Positions 53,902 through 63,189 of a stretch of DNA of 64,000 nt are shown in pieces (the stretch's first letter is position 1; each line of letters begins with the position of its first letter). The stretch is from Saccharopolyspora hordei (GTDB lineage Bacteria > Actinomycetota > Actinomycetes > Mycobacteriales > Pseudonocardiaceae). The notes beneath the pieces are model-generated. The model searched no databases. It was not told the DNA's origin and saw nothing but the letters and a program-made list of their open reading frames with translations. The DNA is taken from assembly GCF_013410345.1 (NCBI RefSeq), contig NZ_JACCFJ010000001.1, positions 4,313,501 to 4,377,500 of the forward strand. The letters are read 5' to 3'. Made by a program: the position numbers and the translations under genes.

Positions 53902-54840
53902 TCAACCCCGGGCGCTGGGCACCGGCCCCTGCGCGGTGGCGGCCACGCCGTAGTGCCCGGCCTGCCGGTCGGCCTGCTCGCGCACGGCGAGCACCACCGC
54001 CACCCGGCCCGAGCCGCTGTCGGCGTTGTCCACGGTGGACAGGTTCGACGAGATCGCCGGGTCGGCCCGGGCCACGCCGACCGCCCCGTGGCCGTCGGCC
54101 GAACCGGAGCCGCCGGCCAGCACCGCGCCCTGCCCGGCGCGGTCGACCTGCGTGGCGAAGCGGGCCAGCGTGGCGGCCTGGTCCCCGGCGCGGTCACCCT
54201 CGACGCGGCCACCGGTCAGCACCACCGCCAGCTGCGCGGGTCGCAGTCCCGGCGAGGCGGTCAGGAAGCCGCCGTCGGCCAGCCCGGCGAGCGCGGCCGC
54301 CCGCTCCTGGTCCCCGGTCTGCGGCTGGCCGGTCTGCGGGTCCAGCAGCGCCAGCGGGCCGACCAAGCCACCGGCCAGGGTCCCGGGGTCGGCCGCGGTG
54401 GGCAGCTGCAGGCCGGCGGGCAGCAGCTCGGTGACCACGCGGCGCAGCTGGTCGGCCTGGTCCGGGTCGGCGAAGCCCTCGCCCAGGCGCAGCTCGCCGG
54501 TCACCTCCGCGCCCGCGTCGCGCAGCAGCCGCGCCACCGCCTCCCGCTGCTCGTCGGGCACGTCCGCCGCGCTGATGAGCACGACACTGCGCCGCTCCAG
54601 CTGCCCCTGCACGGCCATCGGCGCCACCGCCGAGTCGAACCGCTCGGACGCGGCGACCTGCGCCTCCAGCGCGTTCCGCTCGCCGGTGAGGTCCTCGACC
54701 TGCTCCTGCAGCGACTGCCGCTGGCCGCTGACGGCGGCCAGCAACCGGTCGCTGACCGAGGTCGACCCCAGCACGACTCCGACCGCCAGCGCCAGGAAGA
54801 CGGCGGCGATGGACACGATGTGGTACCGCATCGAGATCAC
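53902..54840 (-). CDS. mctB: Copper transporter / SteB-type envelope protein (MctB family)
   Basis: A 312-residue protein with one N-terminal membrane helix (HIVSIAAVFLALAVGVVLGS), a coiled coil (about 35-75) and a large outside domain. In M. tuberculosis MctB (Rv1698) limits copper accumulation; in Corynebacterium its relative SteB pairs with SteA. The GTG start overlaps the steA stop by 4 bp, which supports that partnership. Which of the two roles applies here is not clear. Confidence 0.85.
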   Translation of the reverse strand: MISMRYHIVSIAAVFLALAVGVVLGSTSVSDRLLAAVSGQRQSLQEQVEDLTGERNALEAQVAASERFDSAVAPMAVQGQLERRSVVLISAADVPDEQREAVARLLRDAGAEVTGELRLGEGFADPDQADQLRRVVTELLPAGLQLPTAADPGTLAGGLVGPLALLDPQTGQPQTGDQERAAALAGLADGGFLTASPGLRPAQLAVVLTGGRVEGDRAGDQAATLARFATQVDRAGQGAVLAGGSGSADGHGAVGVARADPAISSNLSTVDNADSGSGRVAVVLAVREQADRQAGHYGVAATAQGPVPSARG

Positions 54841-56021
54841 GTGAAGAACCCCTTGACGTACGCCGCCACCTCGTCGCCCGCGTCGGCGACCACGTCCACG
54901 AAAGCGGTGCCCAGCCCGGAGACCAGCAGCGCCACGAGCACCACCAGCAGCACCGACGCGGCCAGCAGCGCCACGGCGCTGGCGGGCGTGCGGCTGCGCT
55001 GCAGGGCGGCCACCGCCCGGCCGTCGACGACCTTGCTGCCCAGCCGCAGCCGGGTCAGGAACGTCGACGGGTTGGAGCCGGAGCGCCCGCTGTCCAGGAA
55101 CTCGCCCAGCGTCGCGTGGAAGCCCACCGTGACCACCAGGCTCGCCCCGTGCGCGTCGGCCAGCAGCAGCGCCAGGTCCTCCGGGTTGCCGGAGGCCGGG
55201 AACGTGACCGCGCCGATGCCGAGGTCCTGGATGCGCTCCAGCCCGGGCGCGTGCCCGTCCAGGTCGGCGGGGATGACCAGCTCGGCGCCGCACTTGAGGG
55301 TGTCGGTGCTGATGACGTCCGGGTCGCCGACGATGACGTCCGGCTTGTGCCCGGCCTGCCGCAGCACGTCCGCGCCCGACCCGACGCCGATGAGCACCGG
55401 CCGGTACTCGCGGAGGTAGGTGCGCAGCCGCGTGAGGTCGTCGGCGTGGCCGTAGCCGGGTGCCAGCACGAGGACCTGGCGGCCCTCCACCGACGTCCGC
55501 AGCTCCGGCACGCCGATGCCGTCGAGGATCAGCGTCCGTTCCCGGCGCAGGAACTCGATGGTGTTCGCGGAGAACGCCTCCAGCTGCGCCGACATCCCGG
55601 CCTTGGCCTCGACCAGCAGGTCGGCGACCGAGTCGGCGTCCTGCGCGGTGCCGCGGCCCACCTCCCGCTCGCCGAGGAAGACACCGCCCTCGTGCAGCCG
55701 GATCTTCGCGCCGTCCTTGATCCGGCGCGCCGGCTCCGGGCCGACGCCGTCGATGAGCACGACCCCGGCCGACAGCAGCACCTCCGGCCCGAGGTTGGGA
55801 TAGCGCCCGGAGATCGACGGCGCCGCGTTGACCACGCCGACCACGCCGGCCGCGACCAGGGCTTCAGCCGTGCGCCGGTCCAGGTCGACGTGGTCGATCA
55901 CCGCGATGTCACCGGCACGGACCCGGCGCAGCACGTCGTCCGAGCGGCGCTCGACCCGGGCGATCCCGGTCACACCGGGCAGATCGTCCCGCTGGCGAGC
56001 AAGCAGACCGCTGAGTTTCAT
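54837..56021 (-). CDS. steA: Cytokinetic ring protein SteA
   Basis: A 394-residue protein. The N-terminal part begins LPGVTGIARVERRS and contains GDIAVIDHVDLDRRTAEAL and NAAPSISGRYPNLGP; the central domain resembles a thiamine pyrophosphokinase catalytic fold (KPDVIVGDPDVIS). A single C-terminal membrane helix (about 350-372) precedes a short outside tail. In corynebacteria SteA localises to the septum and, with SteB, aids daughter-cell separation. ATG 56021; 78 bp after recN. Confidence 0.88.
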   Translation of the reverse strand: MKLSGLLARQRDDLPGVTGIARVERRSDDVLRRVRAGDIAVIDHVDLDRRTAEALVAAGVVGVVNAAPSISGRYPNLGPEVLLSAGVVLIDGVGPEPARRIKDGAKIRLHEGGVFLGEREVGRGTAQDADSVADLLVEAKAGMSAQLEAFSANTIEFLRRERTLILDGIGVPELRTSVEGRQVLVLAPGYGHADDLTRLRTYLREYRPVLIGVGSGADVLRQAGHKPDVIVGDPDVISTDTLKCGAELVIPADLDGHAPGLERIQDLGIGAVTFPASGNPEDLALLLADAHGASLVVTVGFHATLGEFLDSGRSGSNPSTFLTRLRLGSKVVDGRAVAALQRSRTPASAVALLAASVLLVVLVALLVSGLGTAFVDVVADAGDEVAAYVKGFFT

Positions 56022-56099
56022 GCACCGATGGTGACAAACCGATCACCCGATCCCGGTCCGCCACGCCGAGGGAACTGCTCCGTTCGGAGCAACAGGTGC

Positions 56100-57920
56100 T
56101 CAGCCGGACGCCGTCTTCCCGCCACTCTTCGCCTTCTTCTTGGCGGTCCCCTTCCGGCCGAACCGGGCCTGCGCCAGCTTGTACGCGGTCGCGGTCTCCA
56201 GCAGCTCCTCGGCGTGCGCGCGGCCGGTCTCGGTGGAGTCCATCCCGGCCAGCATCCGGGCCAGCTCCACCACCCGCTGCTCGTCGGCCACCACCCGCAC
56301 GTCGCTGCGGGTCAAGCCGCCCTCGCCGCTGCCCTTGTCCACCACCAGGTGCCGGTCGGCGAACGCGGCGACCTGCGGCAGGTGGGTGACGACCACGACC
56401 TGGTGGGTGCGCGCCAGCCGGGCCAGCCGCCGCCCGATCTCCACCGCGGCGCGCCCGCCGACCCCCGCGTCGACCTCGTCGAAGACGAGCGTGGGCACGG
56501 TGTCGGCGTCGGCCAGCACGACCTCCAGCGCCAGCATCACCCGCGACAGCTCACCACCCGACGCTCCTTTGTGGATCGGCAGCGCGGGAGCGCCGGAGTG
56601 CGCGATGAGCTGCAGCTCGACGTCGTCCACGCCCTCCGGGCCCGCGTGCACGGTCGTGCCGCCGACCTCCAGCGCGTTCGGGTCCCCGGGATCGGCGGGC
56701 TTCGGCTGCACCACGACCTCGAGCCGGGCCTGCGCCATCGCCAGGCCCTCCAGCTCCTCGGACACCGCCGCCGCGAGCTGGACCGCGGCCTCCTCGCGCG
56801 CTGCGGTGAGCTTGGCGGCGAGCTCGGCCAGCTCGCCGGCGAGCTCGTCGCGCCGCGCGGCCAACGCGGCCAGCGCCTCCTCCGAGGTGTCCATCCCGGA
56901 CAGCCGAGCGCGGGCCTCCTCGGCCCAGGCCAGCACGCCGTCGATGTCCGCCGCGTACTTCTTGGTCAGCTGCTTGAGCTCGGCCTGCCGGGCCAGCACC
57001 TGCTCCAGGCGGGCCGGGTCGGCGTCCAGCCGGTCCAGGTACCCGCCGAGCTCGCCACCGACGTCGGCCAGCACCGCCACCGCTTCGGCCACCCGGGGCT
57101 CGAGCTCCCGCAGCGCCGGGTCCTCGGCGCTGGACAAGCGGCGCCGCGCTTCCCCGATCAGCCCGATCGCGCCCGGCGAGTCCGGGTCGCCGTCGGCCGC
57201 ACCGGTCAGTGCCAACTGGGCCGCCGCGGCGATCTCCCGCAGCTGGTCCACGTCGGCCAACCGCTTGGCCTCCTCGACCAGCGCGACGTCCTCGCCCGGC
57301 TCCGGCGCGACGGCCTCGATCTCGCTCAGACCGTGCCGCAGCAGGTCGGCTTCGCGGGCCAGCTCCCGGGAGCGCTCGGTGCGCTCGGTCAGCTCCCGGA
57401 CCGCCTCGGCCCACTCCGCGCGCACCCGCTTGTAGTCCTCGAGCACCTTGAGCACGGGTTCCCCGGCGAAGCGGTCGAGCACCGCCCGCTGCTCACCGGA
57501 CCGCAGCAGCCGCAGCTGGTCGTTCTGGCCGTGCACCGCCAGCACCTGCTCGGCCAGCTCGGACAGCACGGCGTTCGGCACCGAACGACCCCCGAGGTGG
57601 GCGCGGGAACGGCCGTCGGCGGTCACCGTGCGGATCGCGATCAAGCTGCCGTCGTCGTCGGGTTCGGCCCCGGCGTCGGACGCGACCTCGGCCGCGGGTG
57701 AGTCGATCGTCGTCTGGAACCGGCCCTCCACGACAGCACGCTGCGCACCGGAGCGGACGCGGGAGGCGTCGGCGCGGCCACCGCCGAGCAGGTGCAGCCC
57801 GGTGACCACCATCGTCTTGCCGGCCCCGGTCTCGCCGGTGACCACGGTGAGGCCCTCGTGCAGTGCGAGCGTGGCGTCGTCGATGACGCCCAGTCCCTGG
57901 ATGCGCATCTCCGCCAACAC
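56100..57920 (-). CDS. recN: DNA repair protein RecN
   Basis: A 606-residue SMC-like ATPase. Walker A is VVTGETGAGKTMVVTGL, the signature motif is KGASGGELSRVMLALE, and Walker B is LVFDEVDAGVGGRAA. The two ATPase lobes flank a Glu/Ala/Leu-rich coiled coil (about 150-370). The C-terminal 15 residues are Lys/Gly-rich. GTG 57920 gives the family-typical VLAEMRIQGLGVIDD start; ATG 57908 or GTG 57929 are alternatives. Function: double-strand break repair. Confidence 0.92.
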   Translation of the reverse strand: MLAEMRIQGLGVIDDATLALHEGLTVVTGETGAGKTMVVTGLHLLGGGRADASRVRSGAQRAVVEGRFQTTIDSPAAEVASDAGAEPDDDGSLIAIRTVTADGRSRAHLGGRSVPNAVLSELAEQVLAVHGQNDQLRLLRSGEQRAVLDRFAGEPVLKVLEDYKRVRAEWAEAVRELTERTERSRELAREADLLRHGLSEIEAVAPEPGEDVALVEEAKRLADVDQLREIAAAAQLALTGAADGDPDSPGAIGLIGEARRRLSSAEDPALRELEPRVAEAVAVLADVGGELGGYLDRLDADPARLEQVLARQAELKQLTKKYAADIDGVLAWAEEARARLSGMDTSEEALAALAARRDELAGELAELAAKLTAAREEAAVQLAAAVSEELEGLAMAQARLEVVVQPKPADPGDPNALEVGGTTVHAGPEGVDDVELQLIAHSGAPALPIHKGASGGELSRVMLALEVVLADADTVPTLVFDEVDAGVGGRAAVEIGRRLARLARTHQVVVVTHLPQVAAFADRHLVVDKGSGEGGLTRSDVRVVADEQRVVELARMLAGMDSTETGRAHAEELLETATAYKLAQARFGRKGTAKKKAKSGGKTASG

Positions 57921-57999
57921 ATCAAGCACCCTACTGGCCCGCCCGGAGGCGCGGCGCCCCGCTGGGAGCAACGGATCGATCAACCCGCCCCCGCGCTGC

Positions 58000-58893
58000 T
58001 CAGCGCGAGGACGGACCCCGCCACCCCTGCACCGGGAGCTCGAACTTGTCCACCAGGCGGTCGGTGAACGCGGTGTCGTGCAGCCGCACCAGGCGCAGCG
58101 GGCTGTCACCGGCCACGACCTCGACCCGCGCCCCCGGCGGGAGGTCGAAGTGCCGCTGCCCGTCGCAGCTGAGCACCGCGTGGTGGCCGTGCTGGTCGAT
58201 CTCCACCGCGACCAGCGAGTCCCGCGACACCACCAGGGGGCGGCCGAACAGCGCGTGCGCGTTGCTCGGCACGACCAGCAGCGCCTGCACCTCCGGCCAC
58301 ACCACCGGTCCCCCGGCGGAGAACGCGTAGGCCGTGGAACCGGTCGGGGTCGAGCAGAGCACCCCGTCGCAGCCGAACGCCGACACCGGGTGGCCGTCGA
58401 CCTCCACGACCACGTCCAGGATCCGCTCCCGGCTGCTCTTCTCCACGCTGGCCTCGTTGAGCGCCCACGTGCTGGCCAGCACCTGACCGTCCAGCTTCGC
58501 GGTGACCTCGATGGTCATCCGCTCCTCGACGTGGTACCGGCCGTCCACCACGGCGGCCAGCGCCTCGTCCAGCGCGTCGGAGTCGGCACCGGCGAGGAAC
58601 CCGACCCGGCCGAGGTTCACCCCGAACACCGGGACGTCGGCCATGTGGGCCAGCTCGGCGGCGCGCAGCAACGTGCCGTCCCCGCCGAGCACCAGCACCA
58701 GCTCGGTGCCCGCGGCCGCGTCCGGCCCCGGCACCGCCACCGCGCTGTAGCAGTCAGGGTTGAGCCCAGGCGCTTCGTCGGACAGCACCCGCACCCGCAG
58801 ACCGGCGCCGACCAGCTGGCCCGCGACCTTCTCCGCGGTGCGCACGTTGTGCTGCCTGCCGGTGTGCACCACCAGCAGCACCTCTCGGGTCAA
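58000..58893 (-). CDS. nadK: NAD kinase
   Basis: A 297-residue kinase making NADP from NAD. VLVLGGDGTLLRAAEL is the catalytic GGDG block, GVNLGRVGFLA the conserved NxGxxGFL segment, and CSTPTGSTAYAFSAGGP the NAD-binding loop. The TTG start at 58893 follows GGGAG; no ATG or GTG upstream fits. In mycobacteria the same gene lies between tlyA and recN. The last 15 residues vary. Confidence 0.93.
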   Translation of the reverse strand: MTREVLLVVHTGRQHNVRTAEKVAGQLVGAGLRVRVLSDEAPGLNPDCYSAVAVPGPDAAAGTELVLVLGGDGTLLRAAELAHMADVPVFGVNLGRVGFLAGADSDALDEALAAVVDGRYHVEERMTIEVTAKLDGQVLASTWALNEASVEKSSRERILDVVVEVDGHPVSAFGCDGVLCSTPTGSTAYAFSAGGPVVWPEVQALLVVPSNAHALFGRPLVVSRDSLVAVEIDQHGHHAVLSCDGQRHFDLPPGARVEVVAGDSPLRLVRLHDTAFTDRLVDKFELPVQGWRGPSSR

Positions 58894-58904
58894 CTCCCAC
58901 TCCC

Positions 58905-59744
58905 TTACCGGTGCGAGCCCTTCGCCGCGGTCTGCGGTCCCTGCCGGACCGCTTCCTCCACCAGAGCTCCCGCGTCCGCCGCGTCGGTGCGTTCACCGGG
59001 CCGCAGCCACAGGAAGTACTCGACGTTGCCGGACGGGCCGGGCAGCGGACTGGCCACGACCCCGCGCAGCCCCAGGCCGTTCTCCGCCGCGACCTGCACG
59101 ACCTCCAGCACCGCCTCGGCGCGCAGCTGGGGGTCGCGCACCACGCCGCCCGAACCCAGCCGCTGCTTGCCGACCTCGAACTGCGGCTTGACCATCGGCA
59201 CCAGGTCGGCGCCGTCGGTCGCGCACGCCCTCAGGGCGGGCAGCACGAGCTTGAGCGAGATGAACGACAGGTCCGCGACGACCAGGTCCACCTGGCCACC
59301 GATGTCCTCCGGCGTCAGCGAGCGGACGTTGGTCCGGTCGTGGACGTGCACCCGGTCGTCGGTCTGCAGCTTCCAGACCAGCTGGCCGTAGCCGACGTCG
59401 ACGGCCACCACCTCGCGCGCCTCGCGCCGCAGCAGCACGTCGGTGAACCCGCCGGTCGACGCGCCCGCGTCCAGGCACCGCCGCCCGGCCACGGTCAGCC
59501 CCTGGGGTTCGAAGGCCTCGAGCGCCCCCAGCAGCTTGTACGCGCCGCGCGACGCCCAACCGGGGTCGTCCACGTCCTCGGCGACCACCACGGGCGCGTC
59601 GATCTCCACCGCGGTGGCGGGCTTGCGCGCCACCATCCCGCGCACGGTCACCCGACCGGCGTCGACCAGCTCGGAGGCGTGCTCGCGGGACCGCGCCAGC
59701 CCGCGACGCACCAGTTCGGCATCCAACCGCGCCCTGCGTGGCAC
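58905..59744 (-). CDS. tlyA: TlyA-family rRNA 2'-O-methyltransferase
   Basis: A 279-residue protein with an N-terminal S4 domain (RLDAELVRRGLARSREHA) and an FtsJ-type methyltransferase domain with the AdoMet loop CLDAGASTGGFTDVLL, plus catalytic Asp and Lys in VVADLSFISLK and MVKPQFEVGK. It methylates 16S and 23S rRNA at sites that influence capreomycin binding; some relatives were also called haemolysins. GTG start at 59744; 11 bp upstream of nadK. Confidence 0.92.
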   Translation of the reverse strand: MPRRARLDAELVRRGLARSREHASELVDAGRVTVRGMVARKPATAVEIDAPVVVAEDVDDPGWASRGAYKLLGALEAFEPQGLTVAGRRCLDAGASTGGFTDVLLRREAREVVAVDVGYGQLVWKLQTDDRVHVHDRTNVRSLTPEDIGGQVDLVVADLSFISLKLVLPALRACATDGADLVPMVKPQFEVGKQRLGSGGVVRDPQLRAEAVLEVVQVAAENGLGLRGVVASPLPGPSGNVEYFLWLRPGERTDAADAGALVEEAVRQGPQTAAKGSHR

Positions 59745-59748
59745 TGCG

Positions 59749-59976
59749 TCAGCTCCTGTGTGCGTTCGTTCCGGAGGAGAGGTGGTCGGCCTTCGACAGC
59801 GCGTCGGTGAGCGCGGCGTGCACCGCCTCGAACCGCTCGACGTGCTCGGCGACGGGCAACTCCTGCACGTCGTCGAGCCCGGCGACCGCCTCCGCGATGG
59901 CGTCGATCGCCGGCTGACCGTCGTCGGCCGGACGCGCCAGCACCGCGGGGTTCGGCACCTGCCCCGGAGAGGTCAT
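59749..59976 (-). CDS. Small conserved hypothetical protein
   Basis: 75 residues, mostly one predicted helix (QPAIDAIAEAVAGLDDV, then EHVERFEAVHAALTDAL). No known domain. ATG 59976 has AGGAG at good spacing, and the gene ends 4 bp before tlyA. The same position holds a short ORF (Rv1693-like) in mycobacteria, which argues it is real. Function unknown. Confidence 0.75.
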   Translation of the reverse strand: MTSPGQVPNPAVLARPADDGQPAIDAIAEAVAGLDDVQELPVAEHVERFEAVHAALTDALSKADHLSSGTNAHRS

Positions 59977-60069
59977 CCGCTCCTGCTCCCCTCGATCACG
60001 CCGCGATCTGCGCGGCGACGGTTCCACGCTATCGGAACGGCCGGACGACGACACCGCGACGTCCGCCGC

Positions 60070-61074
60070 TCAGGCCAACCCCAGTTCGTGCAGGGCGGCC
60101 TTCGCGTGCTCGTCCGCAGCGCGCACCTCGACCGGGCCGGACGACGTGGCCCACCACGTCGCGCACAGCGTGCGCAGCGCCGCGAGCGCGTCGGCCTCGG
60201 GAGCGGATCGTGCCAGCTCCAGCACGCCGTCCGCGACCCGGGCCTGCCACCCGGGCTGCGCTCCGATCGCCACCTCCTCCGGCGCCTGCAGCAGCCCGCG
60301 GAGGTCGGCGGCGACGTGGTCGGGACGCATGTCGGGCGCGGTGAAGAGGAGGTCGGCAGGGGTGTTCACCCCGGTGAGCACCATCAGCGACGGCATCCCC
60401 GCGTTGACCGCGCCCGCGATGTCGGTGTCCAGCCGGTCCCCGACCATCAGCGGCGACCGCCCGCCCGCCGAGCGGACCGCTCGGTCCAGCAGCGGACGCT
60501 CCGGTTTGCCGGCCACCAGGGGCTCCTGGTCGGTCGCCGAGCGCAGCAGGTCCACCAGCGCCCCGTTGCCCGGCACCAGACCGCGTTCCGTCGGCAGCGT
60601 CCGGTCGCCGTTGCAGGCCACCCACAGCGCCCCGGCCCGGATCGCCAAGCACGCCTCGGCGAGGTCCCGGTAGGCGATCTCGGTGGACAGCCCCTGCACC
60701 ACCGCGACCGGGTCGTCGGCGAAGTCCGAGACCGGCACCAGGCCGACCCGGTCCACTTCGGACACCAGCGCGGCGGAACCCACCACCAGGACCCGGGACC
60801 CGGCCGGCAGCTTCTCGGCCAGCACCGCGGCCCCGGCCTGCGCGCTGGTGCTCACCTCGGCCCGCTCCGCGGTGAGGCCGAGGCCCGCGAGGTGGTCGAC
60901 GACCGCTTGGTCCGGTTTGGACGCGTTGTTGGTGACGTAGCGGACCTGGACGCCGCGGCGGTGCACCTCCCGCACCGCCTCGAGGGCGCCCGGGACGAGT
61001 TCACCGCCGCGGTACACCGTGCCGTCCAGGTCGAACAGCACGACGTCGTGGCCGTCCAGCAGCGTCCTGCTCAC
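60070..61074 (-). CDS. HAD-superfamily subfamily IIA phosphatase (NagD-like)
   Basis: A 334-residue phosphatase. Motif I is VVLFDLDGTVYRGGEL, motif II YVTNNASKP, motif III GKPERPLLDRA, and motif IV LMVGDRLDTDIAGAVNAG; a large C2-type cap lies between II and III. About 60 C-terminal residues extend beyond the NagD core. Likely substrates are small phosphoesters. The GTG start overlaps the TPR gene stop by 4 bp. Its mycobacterial counterpart is Rv1692, reported as a glycerol-3-phosphate phosphatase. Confidence 0.88.
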   Translation of the reverse strand: MSRTLLDGHDVVLFDLDGTVYRGGELVPGALEAVREVHRRGVQVRYVTNNASKPDQAVVDHLAGLGLTAERAEVSTSAQAGAAVLAEKLPAGSRVLVVGSAALVSEVDRVGLVPVSDFADDPVAVVQGLSTEIAYRDLAEACLAIRAGALWVACNGDRTLPTERGLVPGNGALVDLLRSATDQEPLVAGKPERPLLDRAVRSAGGRSPLMVGDRLDTDIAGAVNAGMPSLMVLTGVNTPADLLFTAPDMRPDHVAADLRGLLQAPEEVAIGAQPGWQARVADGVLELARSAPEADALAALRTLCATWWATSSGPVEVRAADEHAKAALHELGLA

Positions 61075-62771
61075 CGCGCTCGCGCGCCCCCTTCGGCGTC
61101 GCCCTCGGCGACGGCCTCCTCCGGCACGACCGCGTCATCGGTCCGCGCGGAGTCCTCGGTGGTCGTGACCAGCGGTTCGTCCGCGCTGCCCTCGTCGTCG
61201 GAGGGCACGTTCTCGCCGGCGGTGGCCGCGTCGGCAGGGTCGGTGCCCTCGTCCGCGGAGTCCTCGGCCTCCTCACTGGGGATGCCGGCAGCCGCCTCGG
61301 CCTCGGTCACGAGCTCCTCGACGACCTCGGGCCCACCGAGCTTCTCGGCCAGCTCCTCCAGCCGCTCCGGAGCGTCGGTCTCCTCATCGTCGTCGGCGTG
61401 TGCCGCGTGCACGAACCAGGTGAAGGCCTCGCGTTCTCGGCCGGCCGCCAGCAGGTTGTCGGCGTAGGCGTAGAAGAGTCGCGCGCTCCACGGGTCCTGC
61501 CGCTGCGGGTCGAGCTCGGGGATCTGCAGGCTCACCACGGAGGCCTCGACCTCGCCGAGGTCCCGACGCGCTCCGGCCGCCACGATGCGCAGCTCGACGG
61601 CGTCCTCCGGCTCGAGCAGGAGCGCCTCCTGGCTACGCAGGATCTCCACCGCCCGCTCCGGCCGGCCCAACGCGCGCTCGCAGTCGGCCATCATCGCGAG
61701 GTGGCCGGGGCCGCCCGCGATGCGCCGTGCCGCGCGCAGCTCGGAGAGCGCCTCGTTCCACTCGCCCGCCAGGTACGCGGCGAGCCCGTTGGCCTCGCGC
61801 ACCGACGGGAGGCGGGAGGCCTTCTGCCGGGCGAAGCGGGCGTGCTCGAGCGCTCGCTGCGGGTCCTCGTCGACCAGCGTGCCCGCCGCGACGAGGTGCA
61901 GCGCGACCTTGTCCGCCACGTGCTTGGGCAGCTGGCGCAGCTCACGGCGCACCTCGGCGTCGAGCTCCTTCGGGTCCAGACCCTCGAGCAGCTCCGGCTC
62001 CTGCGACTTCGTCTCGACGACCTCGGACTGCTTCTGCGCCCGGACGTCGTTGCGCTTGCCGCGCCGGTCCTCGCGGTACGGACGGTCGCCGCGGCGCGGT
62101 CCCCGCCGGTCGCGGTCCGCCCCACCACGGCGGTCGAACCCGTCACGACGCGACCGGTCGTCCCGCCGGAAGTCGCGGTCGCGGTCGTCATGGCGGCCGT
62201 GGCCACCGCGGCGGTCGTCCCTGCGGTCCCGGTCGTCACGCCGGAAGTCACGCCGGTCCCGGTCGTCTCGGCGGTACCCACCGCGGTCATCGCGGCGGAA
62301 CTCACGCCGGTCGCGGTCGTCTCGGCGGTACCCACCACGGTCATCACGGCGGCCACCGCCGCGGAAGTCGCGTCGATCACGGTCGTCCCTGCGGAAGCCC
62401 CCGCGATCGCGGTCGTCACGCCGGTTCCGGTCATCGCGCCGGAAGTCACGCCGGTCCCGGTCCTCACGGCGGTACCCACCGCGGTCGTCCCAGCGGTCGC
62501 CACCGCGGCGGAAGTCCCCACCACGGCGGTCCTTGTCTCGATCTCCCCCGCGGCCGCCGAAGTCGTCCCGGCCACGGCGGTCGTCGCGGTAGCCGCCACG
62601 ACCTCGGTCATCGCGGTCGTTGCGAAAACCCCCGCGATCATCGCGCGAACCGAAGCGGCGCGAACCGCCCTGTGAACCACGGCGCTCGAAGCTCCCGCGG
62701 CCACCCTGGCCGCTTCGGCCGGCACCGGCCCCGCGGCGAGAGTCGCCGCGCTTGTCCTCGGAACCGGACAC
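61071..62771 (-). CDS. TPR-like protein with a long Arg/Asp/Gly-rich N-terminus
   Basis: A 566-residue protein. Residues 1-260 are a low-complexity tract of RRDDRDRRDF- and GGYRRDDRDR-type repeats, encoded by imperfect 18- and 54-bp DNA repeats. Residues 280-460 form helical TPR-like repeats (HLVAAGTLVDEDPQRALEHA, ANGLAAYLAGEWNEALSEL). The last 100 residues are strongly acidic. The charged tract resembles disordered RNA-binding tails, and the neighbours are rRNA-modification genes, but no function is proven. The GTG start at 62771 has GGAGG only 4 bp upstream. The mycobacterial counterpart (Rv1691) lacks such a tract as far as I recall. Confidence 0.85.
   Translation of the reverse strand: MSGSEDKRGDSRRGAGAGRSGQGGRGSFERRGSQGGSRRFGSRDDRGGFRNDRDDRGRGGYRDDRRGRDDFGGRGGDRDKDRRGGDFRRGGDRWDDRGGYRREDRDRRDFRRDDRNRRDDRDRGGFRRDDRDRRDFRGGGRRDDRGGYRRDDRDRREFRRDDRGGYRRDDRDRRDFRRDDRDRRDDRRGGHGRHDDRDRDFRRDDRSRRDGFDRRGGADRDRRGPRRGDRPYREDRRGKRNDVRAQKQSEVVETKSQEPELLEGLDPKELDAEVRRELRQLPKHVADKVALHLVAAGTLVDEDPQRALEHARFARQKASRLPSVREANGLAAYLAGEWNEALSELRAARRIAGGPGHLAMMADCERALGRPERAVEILRSQEALLLEPEDAVELRIVAAGARRDLGEVEASVVSLQIPELDPQRQDPWSARLFYAYADNLLAAGREREAFTWFVHAAHADDDEETDAPERLEELAEKLGGPEVVEELVTEAEAAAGIPSEEAEDSADEGTDPADAATAGENVPSDDEGSADEPLVTTTEDSARTDDAVVPEEAVAEGDAEGGARAR
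62110..62660 (-). repeat. Imperfect tandem repeats in the TPR gene
   Basis: Units of 18 bp and multiples encode RRDDRD-type peptides. For example GGCGGTACCCA recurs at 62270, 62324 and 62468, offsets of 54 and 144 bp (3 and 8 units). Copy number is prone to change by slippage. Confidence 0.7.
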
Positions 62772-62880
62772 CGAACCTCCTGAAGCAGAAAAACTGAAGT
62801 ACCCACCAGCGTAGACCCACGTGTCAGCGGGCCGCGGTGGGCCACACCCCGAATGTGATCGGGGGCAAGTGCGAACCATG

Positions 62881-62933
62881 AAAAAAGGGGCCGACCGGAG
62901 ATCCGTCCCGTGCGGACGGGCCCGGTCGGCCCC
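62881..62933 (-). terminator. rRNA operon terminator
   Basis: A 12-bp stem (62887-62898 with 62922-62933, GGGGCCGACCGG and complement), a smaller inner hairpin, and a run of six T on the minus strand (62881-62886). It lies 14 bp past the end of the 5S rRNA gene, a classical intrinsic terminator. Confidence 0.88.
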
Positions 62934-62946
62934 ACTCATGTTGTGT

Positions 62947-63062
62947 GTCGGCGGTGTCTTACTCTCCCACACCCTACCGAGTGCAGTACCATCAGCGCTG
63001 GGGAGCTTAGCTACCGGGTTCGGAATGGGACCGGGCGGACCCTCCCCGCTATCGCCACCGAC
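62947..63062 (-). rRNA. rrf: 5S ribosomal RNA
   Basis: 116 bp. The minus strand starts GTCGGTGGCGATAGCGGGG, contains the conserved CCGAACCCGG loop region, and ends GACACCGCCGAC, so the two ends pair as the terminal helix. It is last in the rRNA operon. Confidence 0.95.
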
Positions 63063-63189
63063 AACCCTCACACCCCACACCCGTGCGGGGAAACCTCAGG
63101 GTCACCAACAACAAACCATGTTCGGTTATCAAGCAGGGCACCTGGTTGCTGTCCCAGACACCGTATAGTGAGTGCGCAACATCTTCATG

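Noticed and set aside
62110..62660. CRISPR-like array
   Set aside because: The repeats are 18/54 bp, in frame with a protein, with no unique spacers of constant length. They encode the Arg/Asp tract.
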